A stretch of 45,876 nt of DNA, taken from NCBI RefSeq assembly GCF_004348345.1, contig NZ_SMJZ01000053.1, positions 1-45,876 of the forward strand, written 5' to 3'. This document shows positions 7,183 to 15,323 of the stretch, one piece after another (the first letter of the stretch is position 1; every line of letters begins with the position of its first letter). A program made the translations under genes and the position numbers. The DNA comes from Nonomuraea longispora. Lineage in GTDB: Bacteria > Actinomycetota > Actinomycetes > Streptosporangiales > Streptosporangiaceae. The notes beneath the pieces are model-generated. The model was not told the origin of the DNA. It made no database searches and saw only the letters and a list, made by a program, of their open reading frames with translations.

Positions 7183-9281
7183 GCGTCCCCGTCCTGACTC
7201 CGGCGCCCCCGGCCACGCCCCTGGGGCGGCTGGGGGCCGCCGGGGTCTTCCTGATCGCCGTGGCCGCCACCGTCCTGGTGGCGGCCGTGCACGTGACGCA
7301 GGGCACCTCGTCGGTGGGCGCGCTCGACCTCCTTGCCCTGCTCTTCGACGGAGCCTCCGGCGGCAGCGAGGAGGCCGCCCGTGTCCTGCTCGCCTCGCGG
7401 CTGCCCCGGCTGCTGGCGGGCGTCACCGTCGGCTGCGCGCTGGGCGTGGCCGGCTCGCTGCTGCAGTCGATCGCCCGCAACCCGATGGCCTCGCCGGACA
7501 CCCTGGCCGTCAGCTCCGGCGCGCACCTCACCATCGTCACGGCCGCCGCGTTCGGCCTGACACTGCCCCTGCCGGTGTCCGGCGGCCTCGCCCTGTTCGG
7601 CGGGCTGGCCGCGGCCGCCCTGGTGATGGCCATGTCGGCGGGCGGGCGCAGCGGCACGACCCGGCTGATCCTGGCCGGCTCCGCCACGGCGATGGCGCTG
7701 CACTCGCTCACCAGCCTCGTGATGATCCTTTTCGAGGAGGAGACCACCGGGTTGTACGCCTGGGGCAGCGGCTCTCTCGTGCAGGGCGACCTGCGCGCCG
7801 TCACCCAGTTCGGCCCCGTGATCGCGGTGGCGATGGCGGCGGCGATCCTGGCCGGGCCGCGGCTGGACATCCTCGGGCTCGGCGACGACACGGCCTCGGT
7901 GCTGGGCGTGCACGTACGGCGCCTGCGGTTGTGGCTGACGCTGCTGGCCATCGTGCTGGCGGCCGCGGCGGTGACCGTGGCAGGGCCGATCGGTTTCGTC
8001 GGCCTCTGCGCCCCCGTGATCGTCCGGCTGCTGCCGAGGTCCATCCCCGGGCTGCACCGGCACAGGTCGCTGCTCCCCCTTTCGGGGGTGGCCGGCGTGC
8101 TCATCGTGCTCGGCTCCGACATCGCGCTGCGTGCCGTGATGGGTGCGCAGGCCGGGGTGGAAGTGCCGCCGGGCGTCGTGACCACGCTGCTCGGCGCGGG
8201 CGCGATGGTGTGGCTGGCGCGCCGCTACCGGGACGCCGGGCCGACGCGCCGCCCGCCGGCCGCGCGCATCGGCTCCACCCGGTCGCGCGCGGCCTTCCTG
8301 GCCGTGGCCGGCACGTTGGCGGCGCTGCTGGCCGGGGCGCTGGTCCTCGGCCTGCTGGCGGGTGACCGGTGGCTGCTGACCGGTGACGTGCTCAACTGGC
8401 TGCAGGGCCGTACGAGCCGGGGTCTGACGTTCGTGCTCGACCAGCGTTACCCGCGTGTCCTGGCCGCCGTGCTGGCGGGGGCGGCCCTGGCCGTGGCGGG
8501 CACCGCCGTGCAGGCGGTGTGCCGTAATCCGCTCGCCGAGCCGGGCGTGCTGGGCGTCACGGCAGGGGCGGGCGTCGGCGCGATCTCACTGCTGACCATG
8601 GCCCCGGTGGCCGGGATCTGGGCCATGACCGGCGCGGCGGGCGCCGGCGCGCTGACCGCGTTCGGCCTGGTCTACGGGCTGGCCTGGCGCGGCGGCCTGA
8701 GCTCCGACCGGCTGGTCCTCATCGGCATCGCCGTGCAGTACGCCTGTACGAGCCTCACCGTGCTGATCATCGTCAAGGCCGACCCGTGGAACACCGCCCT
8801 GGCCCTGACCTGGCTGTCCGGCTCCACGTACGGCCGCGTGCCGGCGCAGCTGATCCCGGTCGCGCTGGCTCTGCTGCTGGCCGTGCCGCTGCTGGCCTGG
8901 CTGCGCCGGGACCTCGACCTGCTCTCCCTCGACGAGGACAGCCCTCGCATCCTGGGCGTGTCCCTGGAACCGGTGCGGCTGACCGCGCTCGCCGGCGCCG
9001 TGCTGCTCACCGCCACGGCGGTGTCGGCGGTCGGGGTGGTCGCCTTCGTCGGCCTGGTGGCCCCGCACGCCGCACGCGCCATGGTGGGCGCGCGCACCGC
9101 CAGGGTCCTGCCGGTGGCGGCACTGCTCGGCGCGCTGCTGGTGAGCCTGGCCGACACACTGGGGCGTACGGTCATCGCCCCCGCGCAGGTGCCGGCTGGG
9201 CTCGTGACGGCGCTGATCGGCACGCCGTACTTCGTCTATCTCCTGTGGCGGGCCCGCGCCCACGCGGAGGGATCATCGTGA
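7179..9281 (+). CDS. Fused FecCD-type ferric-siderophore permease (FhuB-like)
   Basis: This 700-residue inner-membrane protein is two FecCD permeases in one chain. Each half carries the family motif: ALGVAGSLLQSIARNPMASP (about 85-105) in the first, and ALAVAGTAVQAVCRNPLAEP (about 433-452) in the second. The second half ends with the conserved FVGLVAPHAAR. The first half has FVGLCAPVIVR, with Val where His is usual. The fusion resembles E. coli FhuB, so a single chain would provide the whole channel for one ATPase dimer. I infer a TTG start at 7179 that overlaps the upstream TGA (TTGA). The C-terminus (YLLWRARAH) is complete. The start is the least certain point. Confidence 0.9.
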   Translation: MSVPVLTPAPPATPLGRLGAAGVFLIAVAATVLVAAVHVTQGTSSVGALDLLALLFDGASGGSEEAARVLLASRLPRLLAGVTVGCALGVAGSLLQSIARNPMASPDTLAVSSGAHLTIVTAAAFGLTLPLPVSGGLALFGGLAAAALVMAMSAGGRSGTTRLILAGSATAMALHSLTSLVMILFEEETTGLYAWGSGSLVQGDLRAVTQFGPVIAVAMAAAILAGPRLDILGLGDDTASVLGVHVRRLRLWLTLLAIVLAAAAVTVAGPIGFVGLCAPVIVRLLPRSIPGLHRHRSLLPLSGVAGVLIVLGSDIALRAVMGAQAGVEVPPGVVTTLLGAGAMVWLARRYRDAGPTRRPPAARIGSTRSRAAFLAVAGTLAALLAGALVLGLLAGDRWLLTGDVLNWLQGRTSRGLTFVLDQRYPRVLAAVLAGAALAVAGTAVQAVCRNPLAEPGVLGVTAGAGVGAISLLTMAPVAGIWAMTGAAGAGALTAFGLVYGLAWRGGLSSDRLVLIGIAVQYACTSLTVLIIVKADPWNTALALTWLSGSTYGRVPAQLIPVALALLLAVPLLAWLRRDLDLLSLDEDSPRILGVSLEPVRLTALAGAVLLTATAVSAVGVVAFVGLVAPHAARAMVGARTARVLPVAALLGALLVSLADTLGRTVIAPAQVPAGLVTALIGTPYFVYLLWRARAHAEGSS

Positions 9282-9284
9282 CGG

Positions 9285-9452
9285 CTGGCGATCACCAGGC
9301 GGGGTCCGGTGATCAGAACGCGCGCGATGTTGATGCGCTGCCGCTGCCCGCGGTCGGCCGCCACCGGCAGGCGTTCGGCCAGCGGCGGCAGCTTGCCCAC
9401 CCGTACGAGCTCGGCGCGGGCCCGCGACTCCAGGGCTGAGTCCGGGAAGGTC
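9285..9452 (-). pseudogene. Decayed fragment of an ABC-transporter ATP-binding gene
   Basis: On the minus strand one frame reads ALESRARAELVRVGKLPPLA, then ERLP, then RGQRQRINIARVLITGPRLV. This matches the order of an ABC ATPase helical subdomain, C-loop and start of Walker B (compare LSGGQRQRxxIARAL..P.LLI of Opp-type ATPases). LSGG is already lost (ADRGQ). The frame breaks where DEP should follow, immediately beside the intact permease gene. An in-frame TGA lies just upstream. It has no start codon and no Walker A, so it cannot be functional. Identification rests on about 50 residues of pattern similarity only. Confidence 0.5.
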
Positions 9453-9504
9453 GATCCGATCGGTCATGTCGAGGCTCCAAGGATCGAGGGGGAGCAGGTG
9501 GCGT

Positions 9505-9518
9505 AGTAACCGGTTACT
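9505..9518. promoter_or_regulatory. Perfect palindrome, putative LacI operator (upstream site)
   Basis: AGTAACCGGTTACT is a perfect 14-bp palindrome. Its core GTAACCGGTTAC has the even symmetry and central CpG-type spacing of LacI-family operators. A second GTAA-N4-TTAC site lies about 210 bases downstream, next to the start of the DUF2264 gene. The remaining intergenic bases 9519-9671 show nothing else I recognise. Confidence 0.6.
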
Positions 9519-9671
9519 CGACGAGTTGCGCTGCACGTTAGGAGCCTGTTACACGATCGTCAAGACCCGACTCCGAGGTTCGTGACCGGCTGTGGCCGGT
9601 TCGGCCTGGGCGTTCACCGTTCAGTTCCAGCGATTTGTCAGCAGGCCGTTACTCCGCGGCCACCCGGGCCA

Positions 9672-9701
9672 TTGACGCACAACGGGACGGCTGCTTATCG
9701 T
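9672..9701 (+). promoter_or_regulatory. Probable promoter of the DUF2264-lacI operon
   Basis: A -35 box TTGACG (9672-9677) is followed, after 18 bases, by TATCGT (9696-9701), which fits the actinobacterial -10 pattern TAnnnT. Transcription would start near 9708, placing the downstream GTAA-N4-TTAC site at about +10, a typical repressor position. Confidence 0.5.
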
Positions 9702-9716
9702 CAGGGCGGTCTTGAT

Positions 9717-9728
9717 GTAACCCATTAC
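9717..9728. promoter_or_regulatory. Putative LacI operator (promoter-proximal site)
   Basis: GTAACCCATTAC repeats the GTAA-N4-TTAC pattern of the palindrome at 9505-9518. It sits 3 bases before the GGAGG ribosome-binding site of the DUF2264 gene, just after the predicted transcription start. Occupancy should block initiation. The likely ligand-responsive protein is the LacI regulator encoded by the second gene of the operon. Confidence 0.55.
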
Positions 9729-9740
9729 TATGGAGGTGTC

Positions 9741-11582
9741 ATGCGCGGTGACCATGCTCGCGAGCACTGGGTCGACGTCGCCGACGGGCTGCTCGACGCG
9801 GTGACTCCCTACGCCACGCCTGGTCACGCGCAATACCGGCTGCCCGGCCGCACCAGCAGGTCGGGGCCTGAGTCCGACGGGCTCGAAGGGTTCGCGCGCA
9901 CCTTTCTGCTCGCCGCGTTCCGCCTCGCCGGCGACCCGGCCGCCGCGCCCGCGGCCCTGCTGGAGCGCTACGCCGAGGGGCTCCGGCACGGCACCGACCC
10001 CGGCCACGAGTTCGCCTGGCTGCCCGTCGCCGACGGCCACCAGACCATCGTCGAGGCCGCCTCCGTCGCGATCGCGCTGCACGAGACCCGGCCGATGCTC
10101 TTCGACCGGCTCGACCCCGGGGTCCAGGAGCGGGTGGTCGCCTGGCTGGGCGGCATCGTCGGCAAACACGCGTGGCCGTGCAACTGGGTGCTGTTCAAGG
10201 TGATCGTCGAGCAGTTCCTCGCCGGGGTCGGCGGTCCGTACGACCAGGACGAGATCGACCGGCACCTCGCCGACGTGGAACGCTGGTACGTCGGCGACGG
10301 CTGGTACACCGACGGCGCCGGCCAGAACTACGACTATTACTGCGGCTGGGCGATCCACCTCTACACACTGTTGTGGACCAGGATGTCGGGCGCCGACGCG
10401 ACGGTCCACCGGGAACGGCTGCGCACGTTCCTCGACGGCTACCGGCACCTGTTCGCCCCCGACGGCGCCCCCATGCACCAGGGACGCTCGCTCACCTACC
10501 GGATGGCGAGCCTGGCCCCCCTCTGGCTCGGCGCGCTCTTCGACGCCTCCCCGATCGAGCCGGGCGCCACCCGCCTGATGGCGGGCCGTACCCTCGACCA
10601 CTTCGCCGCCCACGGCGTGCCCGACGAGCGGGGCCTGCTCAGCCTGGGCTGGCACCGCCCCTTCCTGCCCGTGACCCAGAACTACTCGGGACCGGCCTCC
10701 CCCTACTGGGCGAGCAAGGGTTTCCTGGGATTGCTGCTCGGCCCCGGCCACCCGGTGTGGAGCGCTCCTGCGGCCGAACCCGACGCCGGAGATCTCAGCC
10801 TGGCCCTCCCCGCGCCCGGCTGGCTGCTGCACCGGAGCGAGGGCGTCACCCGCTTGGTCAACCATGGCAGCGACGGCAACGATCCCGACACCGCCAGGGA
10901 CGACCCCCACTACGCCAAGCTCGGCTACTCGACGCACACCGCGCCGGAGACCGGCCCCGGCGGCCGGGCCGAGAACATCGACAACCACCTCACCGTGCTG
11001 CTGCCCGACGGGCGGGCCACCCGCCGCCGCCGCATCGAGCGCATCGGCGTCGCCGACGGCTTCGCCGCCTCCCGCTACGCCGACGGGGAGGTGGTCGTGG
11101 AGACCGCGTCCGTGCTCGACGGCCCGTGGGAGGTCCGCGTGCACCGGGTGAGCGCCCCCGCGGGCAGCGTGGTCCGCGACGGCGGGCACGCCGTCGCCTC
11201 CGGCGAGCCGTGCGAGGTCACACCGGGCGGGCTCACCGCCTCGGTGACCGCCGCGGCCGGGAAGGAACTGGTCAGCGAGATCGCCGGGCTGCACGGCTGG
11301 CACACCGCCGCCGCCGCGCTCCGCCACGACGAGAACGCGTTCGGCACCTGCTCCGCGACCCCCTACCTCGTCGGCGTCCACCCGTGCGGCCGCGTGTCGA
11401 TCTTCGTCTCGGCGGTGCGGCTGGGGCGGTCCCCGAACGCCGAGGGCCCGCAGATCTCGGTGCACGGCGAGCAGGTCTCGTGGAATGATTCCGACGGCTC
11501 GCGGGTGGAAGTCCGGCTCGGACGCGAGCCCCACTACCGCCGGCACGGATCCGTGGGAGAACGCGTTGTCTGGACCGGCTAG
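9741..11582 (+). CDS. DUF2264 domain-containing protein
   Basis: This 613-residue protein has no signal peptide, so it is probably cytoplasmic. Its N-terminal two thirds match the DUF2264 family. Visible landmarks are the early DGLEGFARTFLLAAFRLAG, the helical repeat with NWVLFKVIVEQFL, and the aromatic DGWYTDGAGQNYDYYCGWA. These suggest an alpha/alpha-barrel like those of polysaccharide-processing enzymes. The C-terminal third is beta-rich, as in two-domain glycan-active proteins. Start ATG 9741 has GGAGG 4 bases upstream. DUF2264 genes often sit with carbohydrate-utilisation regulators, and here the next gene is a LacI repressor overlapping its 3' end by 17 bases. A role in glycan catabolism is inferred; no catalytic residue can be named. 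Confidence 0.83.
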   Translation: MRGDHAREHWVDVADGLLDAVTPYATPGHAQYRLPGRTSRSGPESDGLEGFARTFLLAAFRLAGDPAAAPAALLERYAEGLRHGTDPGHEFAWLPVADGHQTIVEAASVAIALHETRPMLFDRLDPGVQERVVAWLGGIVGKHAWPCNWVLFKVIVEQFLAGVGGPYDQDEIDRHLADVERWYVGDGWYTDGAGQNYDYYCGWAIHLYTLLWTRMSGADATVHRERLRTFLDGYRHLFAPDGAPMHQGRSLTYRMASLAPLWLGALFDASPIEPGATRLMAGRTLDHFAAHGVPDERGLLSLGWHRPFLPVTQNYSGPASPYWASKGFLGLLLGPGHPVWSAPAAEPDAGDLSLALPAPGWLLHRSEGVTRLVNHGSDGNDPDTARDDPHYAKLGYSTHTAPETGPGGRAENIDNHLTVLLPDGRATRRRRIERIGVADGFAASRYADGEVVVETASVLDGPWEVRVHRVSAPAGSVVRDGGHAVASGEPCEVTPGGLTASVTAAAGKELVSEIAGLHGWHTAAAALRHDENAFGTCSATPYLVGVHPCGRVSIFVSAVRLGRSPNAEGPQISVHGEQVSWNDSDGSRVEVRLGREPHYRRHGSVGERVVWTG

Positions 11583-12615
11583 ACGTGTCACCATCCGCGA
11601 CGTCGCCGCGCACGCGGGCGTCTCGGTGGCGACCGTCTCGCGCGCACTGGCCGGTGACTATCCGGTGCACCCGAGCACCAGGCGCAAGGTGCTGCGCGCG
11701 GTACGCGAGCTCGACTACGTGCCCAACGCGCAGGCCAGGGCGCTGTCCGTGGCCTCGCCCGGCGCGGTGGCCATCGTCATCCACTCGGTCGACTCGCCCT
11801 ACTACGCCCTCATCGCCCAGGGGGTGGAGGAGCAGGCCGCCGCCGAGGGCCGCCTGTCCCTCATCTGCACCACGGGCAGCGACCCCGAACGTGAGCTGGC
11901 CTTCGTCCAGACCATGCGCGAGCAGCGGGCCGAGGCGGTGATCCTGGTGGGCGGCGTGGTGCTCGACGACGACTACCGAGAACGCATGTCGCGCTACGCG
12001 CACGGGCTGGCGGCCTCCGGCTCCCGTCTGGTGTTGTGCGGCCGGCCCCCGCTCGGTGACGGGGTGCCGGCCTTCACGGTCGACTTCGACAACACCGGCG
12101 GAGCCCGCGCGATCACCGCGCACCTGCTGTCCGCCGGGCACCGCCGCATCCTCTACCTGGGGATCCGCCCCGGCAACAGCACGTCGAACACCAGGGTCGC
12201 CGGTTATCGCGCCGCCCTCGCCGATCACGGGGTCACCGCCGCCCCCGCGCTGGAGATGTGCTGCCACTTCGACCGGCGCAGCGGCTACGTGACGATGAAG
12301 CGGCGCCTGACCGAGGGACCGCGCGACTTCACCGCGGTCTTCGCCGCCACCGACCTCATCGCGGCCGGGGCCGTCAAGGCACTGCGCGAGCACGGGCTGC
12401 GCGTCCCCGATGACGTCTCGATCGTCGGCTACGACGACGTGCCCCCCGCCGAGGACATCGGGCTGACCACCGTTCACCTGCCGCACACCGAACTGGGCCG
12501 GGCCGCCGTACGCCTGGCGTTGTCGGGCAAGGATCCGCTGGCCGAACCGCCGATCACGCTCGGCACCCACACCGTGGTCAGGTGCTCGGTGAAGCCGCTG
12601 GGCAGCGGACGCTGA
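11566..12615 (+). CDS. LacI-family transcriptional regulator
   Basis: This 349-residue regulator has the N-terminal LacI helix-turn-helix VTIRDVAAHAGVSVATVSRA (about 8-27) and hinge region YVPNAQARAL. A periplasmic-binding-protein-like sensor domain follows (about 65-340), with the usual VGYDDVPPAEDI near the C-terminus. I chose TTG 11566 because GGGAGA lies 5 bases upstream. It starts inside the DUF2264 gene, so the two are translationally coupled. By position it should repress its own operon through the GTAA-N4-TTAC sites at 9505 and 9717, and release it when a sugar binds. The inducer is unknown. Confidence 0.9.
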   Translation: MSGPARRVTIRDVAAHAGVSVATVSRALAGDYPVHPSTRRKVLRAVRELDYVPNAQARALSVASPGAVAIVIHSVDSPYYALIAQGVEEQAAAEGRLSLICTTGSDPERELAFVQTMREQRAEAVILVGGVVLDDDYRERMSRYAHGLAASGSRLVLCGRPPLGDGVPAFTVDFDNTGGARAITAHLLSAGHRRILYLGIRPGNSTSNTRVAGYRAALADHGVTAAPALEMCCHFDRRSGYVTMKRRLTEGPRDFTAVFAATDLIAAGAVKALREHGLRVPDDVSIVGYDDVPPAEDIGLTTVHLPHTELGRAAVRLALSGKDPLAEPPITLGTHTVVRCSVKPLGSGR

Positions 12616-12616
12616 A

Positions 12617-12636
12617 GGGCGGGCGCATGCCCGCCC
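12617..12636 (+). terminator. GC-rich hairpin after lacI
   Basis: GGGCGGGC and GCCCGCCC form a perfect 8-bp stem around GCAT, starting one base after the lacI stop codon. No T-run follows, so it is either a weak or factor-assisted terminator, or a 3'-end stabilising hairpin. Confidence 0.5.
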
Positions 12637-12658
12637 GCGTGGCGGTAAGACTTGTCTC

Positions 12659-13123
12659 ATGGCAGACACGGCATCTCCCTCAGGACGGGGCCTTCTCGCG
12701 GCCGCCGCGGGCTGCGCGCTGGCCGTACCGGTGGCCGTCTGGTGGCTGGTGGGCGACCTCAGCGCGGAGGTGCCGCCCGGCACGACCCTCGACCATCTGA
12801 TCAGCCCGCCCGGCCTCGGCCCGTGGGCCGAGCGCGCCGTCGGCGTGGGCGCGCTGGTGGTGGCGGGCGTGACGGCGGCCCTGCTGGTGCGGGCGTCGCG
12901 TCGGCGCCGGTTCGACCGCCGGTGGTGGGCGGCGCTGATCCCGGTGCTGCTTGCGGGCGCCGTCGTGGGAGCCGGGTGGCGGGTCGTGACGGCGGGCACG
13001 GTCGGGGCCAACATCGGCGCCGGGCTGACGATCATGCTGGGCGGCGCGCTCGTGGCCCTGCTCCTGCTGTGGGCCGCCGGCTGGTCGGCGCGGCTGCTGC
13101 TGGCCCGGCGCACCGTCCGCTGA
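12659..13123 (+). CDS. Small integral membrane protein of unknown function
   Basis: The 154-residue product has four predicted membrane spans: about 10-32, 60-80, 90-110 and 120-148. A basic loop (RASRRRRFDRRWW) lies between the second and third, and an extracytoplasmic loop holding PPGTTLDHL follows the first span. No Shine-Dalgarno sequence lies before the ATG; GGTAAGAC is close by, so the mRNA may be leaderless. I recognise no family. It stands alone between the lacI hairpin and the phospholipase gene. Confidence 0.65.
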   Translation: MADTASPSGRGLLAAAAGCALAVPVAVWWLVGDLSAEVPPGTTLDHLISPPGLGPWAERAVGVGALVVAGVTAALLVRASRRRRFDRRWWAALIPVLLAGAVVGAGWRVVTAGTVGANIGAGLTIMLGGALVALLLLWAAGWSARLLLARRTVR

Positions 13124-13286
13124 CCGCACAGCTGACAGAACCGCGCCGCATTGTAAAGATCAATGCTGCGCGAAGCCTGCCCGGAAGTTTGGGCAAGATC
13201 TGCTTCGGATTTTCCCGGAATCGCGCGTCATCGTAAGGACATCAGGCGAACCCTGCCATCTCCCCGGGCCTCTGGAGCAGGTTTTC

Positions 13287-13811
13287 ATGGTCAGACGTTC
13301 AATCGCCCTCGTCACCCCCGCCGTCGTCCTGCTGTTCACCTTATTCGGATTCGCGCTGCCGGCCCACGCGGTGACGCTGGAGCAGAAACTCGCCGCTCTC
13401 TCCTCGTTCAGCCAGCCCACCACCACGAGCGCCAACGCGTGGCGCAACGCGTGGGAGAACCAGTCCGCATGGGCCGACTACGCCTTCGACTGGTCCACCG
13501 ACCTCTGTTCGAGCAGCCCCGACCAGCCGCTCGGCTTCGATTTCCGCATGTCGTGCAGACGGCACGACTTCGGTTACCGCAATTACAAGGACGTCAACCA
13601 ATTCCCGGCCAACAAACCACGCATAGACGACGCCTTCTACTTCGATATGCGTCAGGTGTGCGCGCGTTACTCGGGAGTGTCCAAGGCCACCTGTGACGGG
13701 CTCGCCTGGACCTACTACCAGGCGGTCAAGGAATTCGGCAACCTGGTCGTCACCGACGAGCAGATCCAGAAAGTCAAGCGCGAGGCCGAACGGTCCGCCG
13801 CGCAGCGGTAA
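13287..13811 (+). CDS. Secreted prokaryotic phospholipase A2
   Basis: This 174-residue enzyme has a Sec signal peptide (cleavage near AHA, residue 28). It matches the small Streptomyces-type phospholipase A2 family, which hydrolyses the sn-2 ester of glycerophospholipids with Ca2+. The catalytic segment SCRRHDFGYRNY contains the His-Asp pair (His93, Asp94), and KPRIDDAFYFDM supplies the partner acidic residues (114/115). Four Cys (74, 90, 125, 136) fit the two family disulfides. The ATG follows CTGGAGCAGG. Bases 13124-13286 before it form a relatively A/T-rich leader with no clear promoter. A strong terminator follows. All key residues are present, so it should be active. Confidence 0.92.
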   Translation: MVRRSIALVTPAVVLLFTLFGFALPAHAVTLEQKLAALSSFSQPTTTSANAWRNAWENQSAWADYAFDWSTDLCSSSPDQPLGFDFRMSCRRHDFGYRNYKDVNQFPANKPRIDDAFYFDMRQVCARYSGVSKATCDGLAWTYYQAVKEFGNLVVTDEQIQKVKREAERSAAQR

Positions 13812-13821
13812 GCAGCGAAGG

Positions 13822-13853
13822 AGGCTCCAGGTCACGGGCGTGACCTGGAGCCT
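13822..13853 (+). terminator. Rho-independent-like terminator after phospholipase A2
   Basis: The arms AGGCTCCAGGTCACG and CGTGACCTGGAGCCT pair perfectly over 15 bp around two G bases. A short TTT run follows. The hairpin begins 10 bases after the stop codon. Confidence 0.85.
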
Positions 13854-14263
13854 TTCGTGTACGCCGGCCGACGGCAGGCAGCGCGGACGGATCCCCCTCT
13901 CTCTCGGCCATCCGGTGGACCGCCGCCACAAGGCTGGGGCAGGCTGCCCGCTCATCTTCGGGCGCAGGCTCGGACAGGCTCAAGGGGCGCACGATCACCC
14001 GCGGCGCCTTCAAGGGCGAGACGGTCCACACCTTCCGCGGCTGGCTCGCCGCCATGCGCGCGAGCAGGTGATCGGCCTGGTCGAGATCAAACCGGAGGCA
14101 CGGCACTCTCTGCTCAGCCGGTCGGCCGCCATCCGGACGCGTGCCTGGCGCGAAGTCCTGGACCCGGTCAGGGAGACCTACCGTTCGCAGGAGGTCGAAA
14201 CCACAGCTGGATGGGGACCGTACGGTGGCACGCGGGAGGCGCCGGCGGATACGGCCGAGAACC
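13854..14263. other. No confident gene; possible coding relic
   Basis: No complete gene is convincing here. On the plus strand two adjoining stretches look coding by third-position GC but lie in different frames: about 13975-14072 (contains GAFKGETVHTFRGWLAAMR, then TGA) and about 14067-14215 (contains EQVIGLVEIKPEARH and TRAWREVLDPVRETY). Joined by one frameshift they would make a roughly 80-residue protein I do not recognise. A minus-strand frame across the same bases also has high third-position GC, but it runs through two terminators. The position beside tRNA-Lys would suit a decayed integrated element; that is inference only. Confidence 0.3.
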
Positions 14264-14295
14264 GAAACACCCCGGGCCACACAAGTGGCCTGGGG
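14264..14295 (-). terminator. Terminator of tRNA-Lys
   Basis: CCCCGGGCCAC and GTGGCCTGGGG pair with a single mismatch around ACAA. Read on the minus strand the hairpin follows the tRNA by about 9 bases and runs into TGTTTCGG. It may also act on the plus strand. Confidence 0.7.
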
Positions 14296-14306
14296 TTTCC
14301 TTCTGG

Positions 14307-14380
14307 TGCGCCGCCAGGGACTCGAACCCCGGACCCGCTGATTAAGAGTCAGCTGCTCTGACCAACTGAGCTAGCGGCGC
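14307..14380 (-). tRNA. tRNA-Lys (anticodon CUU)
   Basis: On the minus strand the sequence folds as a full cloverleaf. The acceptor arms GCGCCGC and GCGGCGC pair over 7 bp. The D-arm reads GCTCAGTTGGTCAGAGC. The anticodon stem GCTGA/TCAGC encloses CTCTTAA with CTT as anticodon. The T-arm contains GGTTCGAGTCC. The discriminator base is A, and CCA is encoded at 14306-14304. Confidence 0.97.
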
Positions 14381-14448
14381 TGGCACTGCTGAGGAATATA
14401 CCGGTGATCCGCATCCTGGTCGAATCGGTATCAGCCCGGCCCGAACGC

Positions 14449-14454
14449 TAGAAT
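14449..14454 (+). promoter_or_regulatory. Probable -10 box of the moxR-VWA operon inside an inverted repeat
   Basis: TAGAAT is a near-perfect -10 hexamer 29 bases before the moxR start. It lies within an inverted repeat, CCGAAC (14441-14446) and GTTCGG (14458-14463), which could be an operator overlapping the promoter. Confidence 0.5.
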
Positions 14455-14483
14455 AAAGTTCGGCACCGACGACAGGAGCATCG

Positions 14484-15315
<832 letters not shown>

Positions 15316-15323
<8 letters not shown>

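Noticed and set aside
13774..14280. A 168-codon minus-strand frame between phospholipase A2 and tRNA-Lys.
   Set aside because: It would run through the tRNA terminator at its start and the phospholipase terminator at its end. It shows no recognisable domain, although its third-position GC is high.
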